This document shows, piece by piece, positions 6,876 through 15,468 of a DNA stretch of 38,560 nucleotides (within the stretch, counting starts at the first letter, position 1; every line of letters begins with the position of its first letter). The position numbers were made by a program, and so were the translations under genes. The notes under the pieces are model-generated. The model was not told where the DNA came from and searched no databases. It saw only the letters and a list, made by a program, of their open reading frames with translations. The stretch is from an uncultured Alteromonadaceae bacterium. Lineage in GTDB: Bacteria; Pseudomonadota; Gammaproteobacteria; Pseudomonadales; Halieaceae. Location: positions 1 through 38,560 of the forward strand of contig CAJYAI010000020.1 in assembly GCA_913064725.1 (NCBI GenBank), given 5' to 3'.

Positions 6876-7019
6876 ATGACGAAAGACGAGGAAAGACGGG
6901 AAGGCGAGCGCCGAGCTCGCGAGCGCCGGCAGCAAGATGATCGCCGCGAGGTAGAGCGAGATACACCAGATAGACGGGAAAAGGAGCGACGCGAGGAAGA
7001 TCGGCGCGCATCACCTTAA
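6876..7019 (+). CDS. Small highly charged Arg/Glu-rich protein
   Basis: 47 residues, about 35 of them charged (16 Arg, 2 Lys, 11 Glu, 6 Asp by hand count), with seven RR pairs and repeated DRRE/ERR units. The composition predicts either a single charged alpha-helix or a disordered chain with near-zero net charge. The ATG at 6876 has a good site (GAGAGG, 5 bases upstream). A longer in-frame start at 6798 would add 26 residues of unrelated sequence and is not preferred. No family is recognised; RR-rich segments of this kind occur as N-terminal tails of membrane or PilZ-type proteins. It is divergent from the crotonase gene and 92 bases upstream of an exported cupredoxin-like protein. Confidence 0.5.
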   Translation: MTKDEERREGERRARERRQQDDRREVERDTPDRREKERREEDRRASP

Positions 7020-7111
7020 TTTTTTTACCTACGTTTGTGGCAATAACTCAGCGCACGCAGGGTTTGCCCCTTGCCCTACCCATCTTTAGTCGGCCAGCGA
7101 GGTCCTCCTAT

Positions 7112-7618
7112 ATGAAATTGAAATGTCTTCGCAACCTTGTCTGCTTAACGGCTGCATCCTTGTTTAGCGCGTTTAGTGTCGCCCAGAGCCTTGGCAACTT
7201 AGCGCAGTACCCCCCAAGCCCCATTAAATTGACAATCAGCACCGGAGACGATGGCTCGCCAATAATTGAGCCCCAAATGATACGGCTACAATCGGGGAAC
7301 TATTACCGGCTGACAATTAACTGTCCAGATGTCCGTGATGACCTCACAGGATGGCGCTTTGAGATGCCGCAGCTACTAAGGAACGCTCACCTGAGGTTAG
7401 TCACTATCGGCGATATCGAAGTACACCTTCAAGGCCTGAGCTTTAACGCCATAGAGTGTGATGAAATTGGTGCTGCGCAGGTAAGCTTCGTACCAATCAA
7501 GCCGGGCGACTATGGATTTTATGTCGGCAATGTGCCACTAGCCGTAGGCCGCCCCATGGGAGAAGCAGGAATCCAAACAGCCGGACAGTTTGTCTTGGGG
7601 AAATTTATCGTCGAGTAA
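7112..7618 (+). CDS. Exported cupredoxin-like protein of unknown function
   Basis: 168 residues starting at an ATG with GAGG about 11 bases upstream; an earlier frame start at 7037 is not preferred because the signal peptide would be internal. Residues 1-25 (MKLKCLRNLVCLTAASLFSA, then FSVAQ) form a Sec signal peptide. The mature part is beta-rich: EPQMIRLQSGNYYRLTINC, a W-containing strand and a closing VSFVPIKPGDYGFYVGN strand, an order that resembles cupredoxin-like domains. The canonical type-1 copper His-Cys-His-Met set is not evident, although single Cys and His residues are present. A periplasmic structural or metal-related role is possible. The 632 bases that follow hold no gene. Confidence 0.65.
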   Translation: MKLKCLRNLVCLTAASLFSAFSVAQSLGNLAQYPPSPIKLTISTGDDGSPIIEPQMIRLQSGNYYRLTINCPDVRDDLTGWRFEMPQLLRNAHLRLVTIGDIEVHLQGLSFNAIECDEIGAAQVSFVPIKPGDYGFYVGNVPLAVGRPMGEAGIQTAGQFVLGKFIVE

Positions 7619-8250
7619 AGACGGGCCAAAGTAGGACTCATAGGAGAGTGCGTGGTCGGATCAATGAGAGAAGCGACTTGGAAAACCACGCATTGAGCTA
7701 ACCCAAACCGCTAACAGCACATTAGCGAGGGTTTCGCGCCAGATTACAGACAGCGAATCAGTGCAGAAAGCGGCTGTCACCTATCAGGACAAATCTTTGT
7801 GATTACTGCGAGGTAGTGGCTCGGGCTGTCGCGCAATCTGAATTCAATACCGCAAGTCAAAATAAATCCTCAAGCTGTCGAGGATATAAAAGAGCCGTCG
7901 CTGATGCACCAACCAATGCCCTGCTTGGCTATGGCGCGCCTGCCATGGTCAACAGGATGGACGGACCCTACTAATTTAGACAGTTTTCATCACAGCGAGC
8001 CTCGACTCCGATACACTAGACCTTCCCGAAACAACCGAACACAGGGACACTAGTCGCTCTGAAACGCCCGTACCGACAACTGACGCAGAGGCGCCACAGT
8101 GAGACTGCCGTCCGACAGCGACGCTCAAAGAGAGCAGCAGGGCACAGCGCCTACCTGATTAAACGACTTACTCCCTGCTGGCTCTGCTTTCACACTGTTT
8201 TTTTTAACCTTTTTGCCAGCGTTAGAAAGATCCCGAAACAAGCCACTGGC
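7619..8250. other. 632-bp stretch without a recognised gene
   Basis: All six frames are broken by stops. The longest plus-strand frame noticed (about 50 codons, ending near 7975) has no recognisable sequence. An 8-bp inverted repeat, TGCGTGGT at 7649-7656 and ACCACGCA at 7685-7692, lies soon after the cupredoxin-like gene but is not followed by a T-tract. The right end holds the long hairpin described separately. This length is large for the window and suggests a long leader, an unannotated small RNA or a decayed gene. Confidence 0.6.
8127..8205 (+). promoter_or_regulatory. Long hairpin plus T-tract in the TonB receptor leader
   Basis: AAAGAGAGCAGCAGGG at 8127-8142 pairs with CCCTGCTGGCTCTGCTTT at 8173-8190, giving about 16 base pairs with two single-base bulges and a 30-base loop. 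A run of eight T (8198-8205) begins 7 bases after the stem. The receptor ATG follows 45 bases later. The arrangement resembles an intrinsic terminator or attenuator, but the loop and the stem-to-T distance are longer than usual. No known riboswitch signature was found. Confidence 0.4.
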
Positions 8251-10110
8251 ATGCGAATCTGCTGGCTAATGCTGTCGGTTGCCAATGCAACGCTCGCCAC
8301 TGCTCAAGAACTCGAAGAGGTGGTTGTGAGTGGAATCAGCGATCCGCGGCTGGGTTCGCTTGTCAGTGCTGATAGTATGCGTGTGGCCACAGTCGATGAC
8401 GTCATCGCGGTAGTCACATCTGCCGCCGATCTGGTAGATACCCTCCCCGGCGCATCCCTGACTGGGCAAGGCGGACTCTTCCAAAGCTTTAGTTTACGAG
8501 GATTTAGCCGATGGAGAATCAGAACTGAAATTTCCGGCGTACCCGTCATAACAGACCGTCGCGCCGGTAACTCGCTGTCGTTTCTACCTGAAAGTTTCAT
8601 CGACTCCATCTATGCCGACATGGGTCCTGCATCTTCACTCTACGGGTCGGGCGCAATGGGAGGAGTTGTCAGTGTGTCATTGGTCGATCCTGAGGCTACT
8701 TCGGTGAGCGTCGGAGTGTCATCGACTGGGCAAGCGCGTGATATGGCCATAAAGACCTCTCTAAATGGTAACAATACGTTCATGATCGACACCCGAACAG
8801 CCAATCCCGCAACATCTGCTAACGGTTCAGCCTTAAATACCGCGTACCGACAGTCATCACTATATTTTCGTCATCAACGCGAACACGGGGACTTAGTACT
8901 TGGCGGTGAAGTACTAGCAAGCGATGGTAAGGACATCGGGAAAAGTAGTGCTTATTACCCAGATCAACGCGTGTCGGTTTACCCACACGATCGACACACA
9001 CTCATCAATATTCGCGCGACCCAGAGTGATAGATGGTTTGCTCAAGCCTACCTGCATCAGCAGGATTGGGCGTCTTGGACTCAGCGTAATGACGATCGAC
9101 AAACAACAAGTCGCTATCAAAGCCTGACGTACGGCGGACTTTTCGCTGGAACACGACATACCGAGAGCGCTAGTCACCGTCTAGGGTTTGAGCTAAGCGG
9201 GCGAAGCAATATTGATATCAATGAGACTGAAAAGCGCTCTGAGCAACGTCCAATGGCATCCGGTTTAGTCGCAAATGGGCGCGAATGGGTCAGCGGCGTT
9301 TTTTCTGAGCGAAGCTGGTACTTCAAGACTCTTACAGCTCAGGTCGGCGCGAGACTGGATCACGCCGAGGTCAGCCACAGACAAGACACGCGATCTAAAA
9401 CCGAACTCAATGGCCAGCTTAATTTAGACTGGAAACCGTCGGAGGAAGATCGCCTCTCCTTTCAATTGGGTACAGCCTACCGCCTCCCAACAATGAGCGA
9501 ACTGTACTTTTCGGGTGAGACGCCGCGTGGTCCCGTGCGAGGCAATCCCACTCTAGACGCCGAGCAAACGGTCGGCGGCCAACTGAGTTGGCAACGCTAC
9601 TCACGAGGTCGCCAATTAGAGTTATCGGCCTATTTCAATGAGGTCGAACATTACATTGAGCGCATACTGGCCCCCGACGGCTTAATCACCTACCAAAATA
9701 TCGACTCGGGTAACATTTGGGGGGTTGATGGCTTAGCGTCGTTTGAACATCGGGAGGTGAGCCAGACCATCACCTGGCAGTGGCAACGGGGAACCTCGAA
9801 AACTGGAAGCGCACTGGACGATCTGCCGCCGCCCGAGATTGGTTATAACGCCCATTGGACTGGAGCGAACTTCGGGCTGGGCCTTAGTTTCAAATATCGG
9901 TTAAAGCGCTCTGATAGCGGACCGGGCGAAACGCCACTTAATTCTGCGGTGATGGCAGCCGCACAAGTTGACTGGTCGCTAGGTCGTCACTGGAGTTGTG
10001 AGCTAACGATCAGCAATGGACTCGATCGAACATATCGCACCAGTGCCGATAATGATGCACCGCTGGCCCTCGGACGAGCGGTGCGTCTTGAAATAACGTG
10101 GCGCGAATAG
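8251..10110 (+). CDS. TonB-dependent outer-membrane receptor
   Basis: 619 residues. A short signal peptide (MRICWLMLSVANATLATA) is followed at the mature N-terminus by a TonB-box-like ELEEVVVSGI (~20-29). The plug domain follows (ADLVDTLPGASLTGQGG, then FSLRGFSRWRIRTEISGVPV and YADMGPASSLYGSGAMGGVV, to ~150). The rest is a 22-strand-type barrel with the family segment YRLPTMSELYFSG and repeated aromatic beta strands; it ends in VRLEITWRE. It would import a ligand across the outer membrane using TonB energy. The substrate cannot be assigned; no Fur box was seen upstream. The length is at the small end for the family. The start has no good ribosome-binding site, and an in-frame stop upstream excludes longer versions. 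It is convergent with the BNR protein, with one base between stops. Confidence 0.93.
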   Translation: MRICWLMLSVANATLATAQELEEVVVSGISDPRLGSLVSADSMRVATVDDVIAVVTSAADLVDTLPGASLTGQGGLFQSFSLRGFSRWRIRTEISGVPVITDRRAGNSLSFLPESFIDSIYADMGPASSLYGSGAMGGVVSVSLVDPEATSVSVGVSSTGQARDMAIKTSLNGNNTFMIDTRTANPATSANGSALNTAYRQSSLYFRHQREHGDLVLGGEVLASDGKDIGKSSAYYPDQRVSVYPHDRHTLINIRATQSDRWFAQAYLHQQDWASWTQRNDDRQTTSRYQSLTYGGLFAGTRHTESASHRLGFELSGRSNIDINETEKRSEQRPMASGLVANGREWVSGVFSERSWYFKTLTAQVGARLDHAEVSHRQDTRSKTELNGQLNLDWKPSEEDRLSFQLGTAYRLPTMSELYFSGETPRGPVRGNPTLDAEQTVGGQLSWQRYSRGRQLELSAYFNEVEHYIERILAPDGLITYQNIDSGNIWGVDGLASFEHREVSQTITWQWQRGTSKTGSALDDLPPPEIGYNAHWTGANFGLGLSFKYRLKRSDSGPGETPLNSAVMAAAQVDWSLGRHWSCELTISNGLDRTYRTSADNDAPLALGRAVRLEITWRE

Positions 10111-10111
10111 A

Positions 10112-13100
10112 TCAGTTAGCTGCCTCCGCTGAAACTACAATCGGCTCACCCACGGTCCACGGCGCACCGGCATTACGCAGGTCGCTCTTCAGTAAATGCA
10201 GGTCTTTCTGCAAGAGCCTATTGAGGCGTGCGAGCGCAGGCTCAAATACCGACCGAGCATGTGCCACGCTCTGCCGGTGACTCGGAGTCGGACCGTAACT
10301 GGAATTTGACACACCTCGGACAGCATGACCAAGCCAACTGCTGACGCTCATCGGTTCGTAACCACCGATTCCTGACTGCAACTCATTGCCAAAAACGATC
10401 TCCTCTATGTCAAACAGTTCGGCACGCAGCGCAAATATCCGTGAGGAGCCCGCAGCTAGTGGCTGCTCCATTCGCTCGAGCATAGTCGCTAACTTGTCGA
10501 GTTCCTCCCGCGCGTCACGAATGGCATAACGCACCGCTGAGCTCTTACCGTAGAGATCGCTAAGCTCAGACGTAAATGCCTCAAGCTCTTCGAGCGATCC
10601 ACCGGGTAGAGCACCGGCGCGCAAACGTTTAACGTCGAATGATACCGGCTCAGTCAATACCCGCTCTTGGCCGTTGTGCAGCGCGATGAGTTGCGCCGTA
10701 TACGTGCCCGGCATCACCATAAAGCCAGTCGGTGGATCACCTCGCCAGTTATTTCCCATCTCAACCGGGCCCTCAAAAGATCGGCGCAGGTCCCAAGCCA
10801 CCCGGTTAAGCCCTGACTGATTAACCGCCGGTACTCGACGCAGCACGTTACCCTGCAGATCCTTTATGGTCAGCATGACTTCAGGCTCCTCTTCGCGAGA
10901 CTCCTCGGTAACAGTGTCCCAGCCAGGAAACGAAACCGACTTCCCGGACTCCAAAGCTTCAGCTTCCGATGTTTGTCGTGCTTGCTCGCGAGTTTCCAAC
11001 GAGGTCGAAAGGTAGTAGGTAAAGACCGCGCCAAAGGCTGGATTATCAGCGACGAAAAGTGAATCACCCTGAGAACCTTTAGGCCGATAACCGAGGGGGC
11101 GCTTGGGGAAGTACCAGTCAGCATCTCGCGGTTTAAATAGAGCCGCATCAACCTCAAAGTCTTCAGGATTGATATCACGCAGTGCAGAGTAATCGTCAAG
11201 GACATAGAACCCGCGCCCGAAACTCGCGGCAACAAGATCATTCTCACGCCGTTGGATCTGAATATCTCGCAGCGAGATAGTGGGCATGCCGCCCGACAAT
11301 TTGTGCCAGGCTGCACCGGCATCAAACGTCGCGAACACACCAAATTCAGTTGCGGCAAACATCAAATCTGGCCGTATGTGATCTTGCACCAAACGCCATA
11401 CCAAATGCTTCTCGGGGATGCCATCGGTGATCATCTTCCAGCTACGACCACGATTTTTACTCACCAAAAGATACGGGCTGAAGTCACCGTATTTGTGATT
11501 GTCCAGCGCAACATATACCGTATCGGGATCGTGTAGATCCGCTCTAATATCATTCACAAATGCGCGCTTTGGAACACCCGGTAATGAGCCAACTTCAAGG
11601 GAACGCCACGATCCGCCATTGTCCTGGGACACGTGAATCAATCCGTCATCGGTCCCTGCGTAGAGCAAACCCTCGGCTAAGGGCGACTCCGCCAACGAGG
11701 TGATCGAGTTGTAATTTGACATGGCATACATGTCCCAGGGCGAATCCCAGCTCTGCGTGCTTCCCATTATCGGCATAGCAAACCGTTCTTCGTTTCGGGT
11801 GAGATCGTCTGAAATAGGTGTCCAGCTATCACCCCGATCTTCAGATTTCCAGACTCGCTGTGAGGCAAAGTACAAACGTGTCGGCTTGTGCGGACTTACC
11901 AGAATTGGTGCGTCCCAGTTGTGCCGCTCCGGTGGCTCACCCGGCGCCGATTGTGGCTGGATGTAGACAGTCTCACCCGTTTTTCGGTCGACTCGGGTTA
12001 AATTACCTTGTTGGGACTGTGCATAGACAATATCCGGATTTCCAGGCTCTGTCGCTGGCTGATGACCGTCCCCACCTAAGACCACAAACCAATCAGCGGT
12101 GCGTATGCCGCTGACGTTATCAGTCCGCGATGGACCGCCTTGTGTGTTGTTGTCTTGAGTTCCCCCGTAAATATTATAAAACGGCTCAGCATCATCCAGA
12201 GCCAGCTTGTAATACTGTGTTAATGGGAGGTTCTCCATGTAACGCCAAGTCGCCCCCAAGTCGAAGCTCTCGTATACGCCACCATCGGTTCCCATCATGA
12301 TGTAGTCGGGGTCGGCTGGATCGAACACAATGGCGTGCATATCACCGTGCTGATTGGGGTGTTCCATGTAACTAAACGTCTTACCACCATCGGTGGACTT
12401 TTGAACGGTAGGTCCCACCAAGTAAAGCCAATCGAAATGGTGCGGGCTAGTAAAAATCTCTTGGTAGTAATGTGGCCCGGTCCCCCCGCCAACAGCATCA
12501 GCGCCCTTGGACCAGCTGGCGCCCCCGTCATCTGAGCGCCAAACACCGCCTTCTCGGCGATCTAACTCAATTGCAGCGTAAATAACATCGGAGTCTTGAT
12601 GCGATATCGCGAGTCCAATCTTACCCATGTTGCCTGTTGGCAGACCCGTACTCAGTTGCTGCCATGTCTCACCGCCGTCCATCGATTTATGAATCCCACT
12701 CTCAGGCCCGCCGCCCATGTACGCAGCCACAGTACGGTGATGCTGCCACGTCGCGGCATAGATGATATCCGGGTTAGTTGGGTCCAATACCACGTCGGTC
12801 ACGCCGGTCCACTCGCCTGCACTCAGCACATTTCGCCATGACTTACCGCCGTCGCTTGTTTTGTATAAACCGCGCTCGCCACCGGGCGTCCAAAGCGGTC
12901 CTTGGACCGCAGCCCACACGACATCGGAATCATCTGGATGGACCAATATCGTCGATATGTGCTGCGACTCACCGAGCCCCATATTGGTCCAAGTCGTACC
13001 ACCGTTATCACTGCGATAAATGCCATCACCGAAACCGACGTGGCGCCCGCCTACGTCCTCACCAGTGCCAACCCACACAGTGTTTGGATTAGAGGGATCA

Positions 13101-13384
13101 ACGGTGACATTACCGATCGAGTACGACGACTCATTGTCGAAAATGGGCGTCCATGAAACACCGGCATTTTTAGTCTTCCAGACCCCGCCCGAACCAGCTG
13201 CTACATACCAAACGCTAGAGTCTTTGGGATCCCAATCGATATCAGAAATACGCCCCGACATAAACGCGGGACCAAGGCTCCGCCACTTCAGGCCGCTCAG
13301 ATCGAGTGAAGACTTATCGTCCGCATAGTTCGGACTAGAAAGAAGGACCAGTGTCAGTAAGCTGACTTTAAGTGCTCGCAGCAT
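10112..13384 (-). CDS. Large exported BNR/VPS10-like beta-propeller protein
   Basis: 1,090 residues. A signal peptide MLRALKVSLLTLVLLSSPNY (cleavage near ADD) precedes two large beta-propellers (~25-720) made of sortilin/BNR repeats. Many Asp-box copies are seen, such as SDNGGTTW, SDGGKSW, SMDGGETW, SDDGGASW and STDGGKTF. Then comes a segment with LTIKDLQGNVLRRVP and PGTYTAQL, an Ig-like extension, and finally a helical C-terminus rich in charged residues. Such proteins are often labelled glycosyl hydrolase, but no catalytic residues are evident, so a binding or peptidase-associated role is equally possible. The ATG at 13384 follows GGAG by about 7 bases; an upstream in-frame start at 13522 would bury the signal peptide. 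Exported, periplasmic or surface. Confidence 0.88.
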   Translation of the reverse strand: MLRALKVSLLTLVLLSSPNYADDKSSLDLSGLKWRSLGPAFMSGRISDIDWDPKDSSVWYVAAGSGGVWKTKNAGVSWTPIFDNESSYSIGNVTVDPSNPNTVWVGTGEDVGGRHVGFGDGIYRSDNGGTTWTNMGLGESQHISTILVHPDDSDVVWAAVQGPLWTPGGERGLYKTSDGGKSWRNVLSAGEWTGVTDVVLDPTNPDIIYAATWQHHRTVAAYMGGGPESGIHKSMDGGETWQQLSTGLPTGNMGKIGLAISHQDSDVIYAAIELDRREGGVWRSDDGGASWSKGADAVGGGTGPHYYQEIFTSPHHFDWLYLVGPTVQKSTDGGKTFSYMEHPNQHGDMHAIVFDPADPDYIMMGTDGGVYESFDLGATWRYMENLPLTQYYKLALDDAEPFYNIYGGTQDNNTQGGPSRTDNVSGIRTADWFVVLGGDGHQPATEPGNPDIVYAQSQQGNLTRVDRKTGETVYIQPQSAPGEPPERHNWDAPILVSPHKPTRLYFASQRVWKSEDRGDSWTPISDDLTRNEERFAMPIMGSTQSWDSPWDMYAMSNYNSITSLAESPLAEGLLYAGTDDGLIHVSQDNGGSWRSLEVGSLPGVPKRAFVNDIRADLHDPDTVYVALDNHKYGDFSPYLLVSKNRGRSWKMITDGIPEKHLVWRLVQDHIRPDLMFAATEFGVFATFDAGAAWHKLSGGMPTISLRDIQIQRRENDLVAASFGRGFYVLDDYSALRDINPEDFEVDAALFKPRDADWYFPKRPLGYRPKGSQGDSLFVADNPAFGAVFTYYLSTSLETREQARQTSEAEALESGKSVSFPGWDTVTEESREEEPEVMLTIKDLQGNVLRRVPAVNQSGLNRVAWDLRRSFEGPVEMGNNWRGDPPTGFMVMPGTYTAQLIALHNGQERVLTEPVSFDVKRLRAGALPGGSLEELEAFTSELSDLYGKSSAVRYAIRDAREELDKLATMLERMEQPLAAGSSRIFALRAELFDIEEIVFGNELQSGIGGYEPMSVSSWLGHAVRGVSNSSYGPTPSHRQSVAHARSVFEPALARLNRLLQKDLHLLKSDLRNAGAPWTVGEPIVVSAEAAN

Positions 13385-13536
13385 CGATATTCTCCGTGTT
13401 AATGCAAACCTAAGATTACCTATTAAGTGCGCAATAACAAATAGGGTTTTGATTAACCCGATACCTTGCCTAGACAGGGATGTGTTTGCCAGCAGTCCCA
13501 GCGTCTCTCGCGGGTCGAGCACTCGTTTTGCGTGCT

Positions 13537-13794
13537 TTAAGTGACTCTAACTTGGCGCGATGCATCGGAGGAGGTATCAGTCGCTGTGGCTCTGCGATGG
13601 GTCACCATCTTCGTATACAGCTCCGTTATCGCCTCGCGGCCGGTGCTCTGAAAAAGGCTGGGGATTAGGGCATGAATCAAGCAGGCAAGGCCCGCAAGCA
13701 GCATACGCGAGCCAAAATAAGCTGCATGCACCATATGTTCTAGATAGGTCTCGCCAACAGACGCGGGATGGGCCTGAAACAAACGTCTAAACAT
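13537..13794 (-). CDS. DUF6356 family small membrane protein
   Basis: 85 residues starting MFRRLFQAHPASVGETYLEH, the hallmark of the DUF6356 family, followed by an amphipathic or membrane segment MLLAGLACLIHALIPSLF (~31-48) and a TGREAITELYTKM stretch. The tail is polar. The function of the family is unknown. The ATG at 13794 has AAGGA 9 bases upstream; the GTG immediately before it (13797) is less likely. It lies 152 bases upstream of the large BNR protein on the same strand and is divergent from the second Lrp regulator. Confidence 0.8.
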   Translation of the reverse strand: MFRRLFQAHPASVGETYLEHMVHAAYFGSRMLLAGLACLIHALIPSLFQSTGREAITELYTKMVTHRRATATDTSSDASRQVRVT

Positions 13795-13931
13795 CACGGT
13801 AGTTCCTTTAGTGATAAATCAACCCTAGATATATTTAACTTTATCAGTAAGAAGCGGTTAATTTGTGCCAAAATTCACCCACTTTACGTGCATAAATAGA
13901 ACAAATTTCACCAGAAATAAGGAAATGTAGA

Positions 13932-14393
13932 TTGGACTCGATTGACAAAAAGATTTTACAAGCACTTCAGACGGACTGCTCAGGCTCAGTAGCTGAAATC
14001 GCTGAGCGAGCAGGTGTCACACAGACCCCTTGCTGGCGCAGAATTAAAAAGCTGGAGGAGATGGGGTACATCGATAAGCGTGTTGCGCTGTTAGATCAAA
14101 AAGCGCTGAATTTGCGCCTGACTGCCTATGTCATGGTAAAAACCTCGCAGCATGATCAACAATGGCTCACCAAATTCTCTGATGGTGTGCACGACATCCC
14201 GGAGATCGTGGAAATCCACAGAATGGCTGGCGATATTGATTACCTACTCAAGATCGTTGCCGAAGACATGGCAGAGTACGACCGAATCTACAAAAATCTT
14301 ATTCGCGTTGCCGAGCTATCAGACGTAAGTGCTTCTTTTTCGATGGAATGCATTAAGGCCTCGACGGAGCTACCGCTGACACGAATCCGGTGA
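13932..14393 (+). CDS. Lrp/AsnC-family transcriptional regulator (paralogue 2)
   Basis: 153 residues, TTG start with AGGAAA 7-8 bases upstream. The winged HTH (MDSIDKKILQALQTDCSGSV, then TQTPCWRRIKKLEEMGYI) is followed by the AsnC ligand domain (YVMVKTSQHDQQW, HRMAGDIDYLLKIVAED, SASFSMECIKASTELPL). It is clearly homologous to the protein at 1410, with the same MDS-DK start, KTS-HD--W, GDIDY/GEIDY and STELP signatures, so the two are paralogues. It is divergent from DUF6356 and the BNR gene, which may be its targets; the 137-base gap would hold both promoters. The effector is unknown. Confidence 0.9.
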   Translation: MDSIDKKILQALQTDCSGSVAEIAERAGVTQTPCWRRIKKLEEMGYIDKRVALLDQKALNLRLTAYVMVKTSQHDQQWLTKFSDGVHDIPEIVEIHRMAGDIDYLLKIVAEDMAEYDRIYKNLIRVAELSDVSASFSMECIKASTELPLTRIR

Positions 14394-14546
14394 TCCGAGA
14401 AGCAGCTAATTGGAACAGACGAGACGACTCTAATGCCGTATCACTGTCTATTGGCTCAAAATAACAACAGTGGGTAGTAGCGCGTCCTCTTTTGAGACAA
14501 GATCGCACAACGCGAATGGAGTAATCTGAGGCTAAGTAGCCACGCC

Positions 14547-15464
14547 ATGAATAAACAATCCACACCCCTCTCGGTTGCAGAGGCCCTCGAATCACTGATA
14601 CTGGGCAAACAGCGTGAGATTAAACTCAGTTTGGCCTGCATTCTTGCTGGAGGACACCTGCTACTCGAGGACGTACCCGGTGTCGGTAAAACGACACTGG
14701 CTCAGGGTCTTGCAGCGCTCTTGGGGTTGAGTAACAGCCGCATTCAATTTACCAGTGATCTTCTGCCCTCGGAAATAGTCGGCGGACCCGTATACAAGCG
14801 CGACACCGGAGAATTCGTGATCCATAAAGGGCCTATCTTCACCCAGCTCGTTATCGCTGACGAGATTAATCGTGCGACACCGCGAACACAGAGTGCACTG
14901 CTCGAGGCAATGTCAGAGCGCAACGTGAGCCTAGAGGGCCAGACATTGCCACTCGATCCCTGTTTTACGGTAATCGCCACCCAAAATCCTGTGCATCAGA
15001 CCGGCACTTATGCACTGCCAGAGTCGCAGTTAGATCGCTTTACCATGTCTGTCTCTCTCGGCTATCCCGATCCTCATTTTGAGAGGCAGTTGTACGCAAC
15101 ACAGAACCAAGCCAAGAATGCGCAGGATAGTCAACAACATTACCACCAGCTGTTAAGCTGGCGACATGAAGCTGGCTTAGTTAATTGCACAGCGGAGCTG
15201 GTCGACTACTTGTATCGACTGGTAAGCGCCACTCGTCGCGCTGATGAGCTTGCACTTGGCGTATCGCCTCGAGGGGGCTTGCAATGGTTGTCAGCGGCAA
15301 AGGCTTGGGCTTTTTTGCATGGGCGTGACTTTGTGATTCCAGATGACATTCAAGATGTCGCCCTCGCCGTGACACGGCACCGCTGTATTCCGCGCCAACA
15401 CAGCGGCGTCAATATGACTGCTACGCTGACGCATATTTTCGACGAAGTGCCAGTCTACAGCTAA
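14547..15464 (+). CDS. MoxR-family AAA+ ATPase
   Basis: 305-residue AAA+ chaperone-like ATPase of the MoxR (AAA_3) family. Walker A is GVGKTT (~45-50), Walker B is LVIADEINRA (~101-110), sensor 1 is VIATQNP, and the family signature QLDRFTM follows. The C-terminal lid contains GVSPRGGLQWLSAAKAWA. MoxR proteins act with DUF58 and VWA partners to mature or activate other proteins. Here it is first in a three-gene unit with DUF58 (4-base gap) and a transglutaminase, the usual set in Gammaproteobacteria. Full length, and the annotation is secure; the client protein is unknown. Confidence 0.93.
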   Translation: MNKQSTPLSVAEALESLILGKQREIKLSLACILAGGHLLLEDVPGVGKTTLAQGLAALLGLSNSRIQFTSDLLPSEIVGGPVYKRDTGEFVIHKGPIFTQLVIADEINRATPRTQSALLEAMSERNVSLEGQTLPLDPCFTVIATQNPVHQTGTYALPESQLDRFTMSVSLGYPDPHFERQLYATQNQAKNAQDSQQHYHQLLSWRHEAGLVNCTAELVDYLYRLVSATRRADELALGVSPRGGLQWLSAAKAWAFLHGRDFVIPDDIQDVALAVTRHRCIPRQHSGVNMTATLTHIFDEVPVYS

Positions 15465-15468
15465 TCAA

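Noticed and set aside
6715-7014. 99-codon minus-strand frame opposite the charged protein
   Set aside because: It is a shadow of the Arg/Glu-rich frame, which has the better ribosome-binding site.
7805-7975. About 50-codon plus-strand frame in the long gap before the TonB receptor
   Set aside because: GTG start with poor spacing to GAGG, no recognisable sequence and no context; left as non-coding.
8228-8260. GCCACTG before the TonB receptor as part of a cobalamin riboswitch
   Set aside because: The GCCACTG heptamer overlaps the start codon region and no B12 box or other conserved elements of the cobalamin aptamer are seen upstream.
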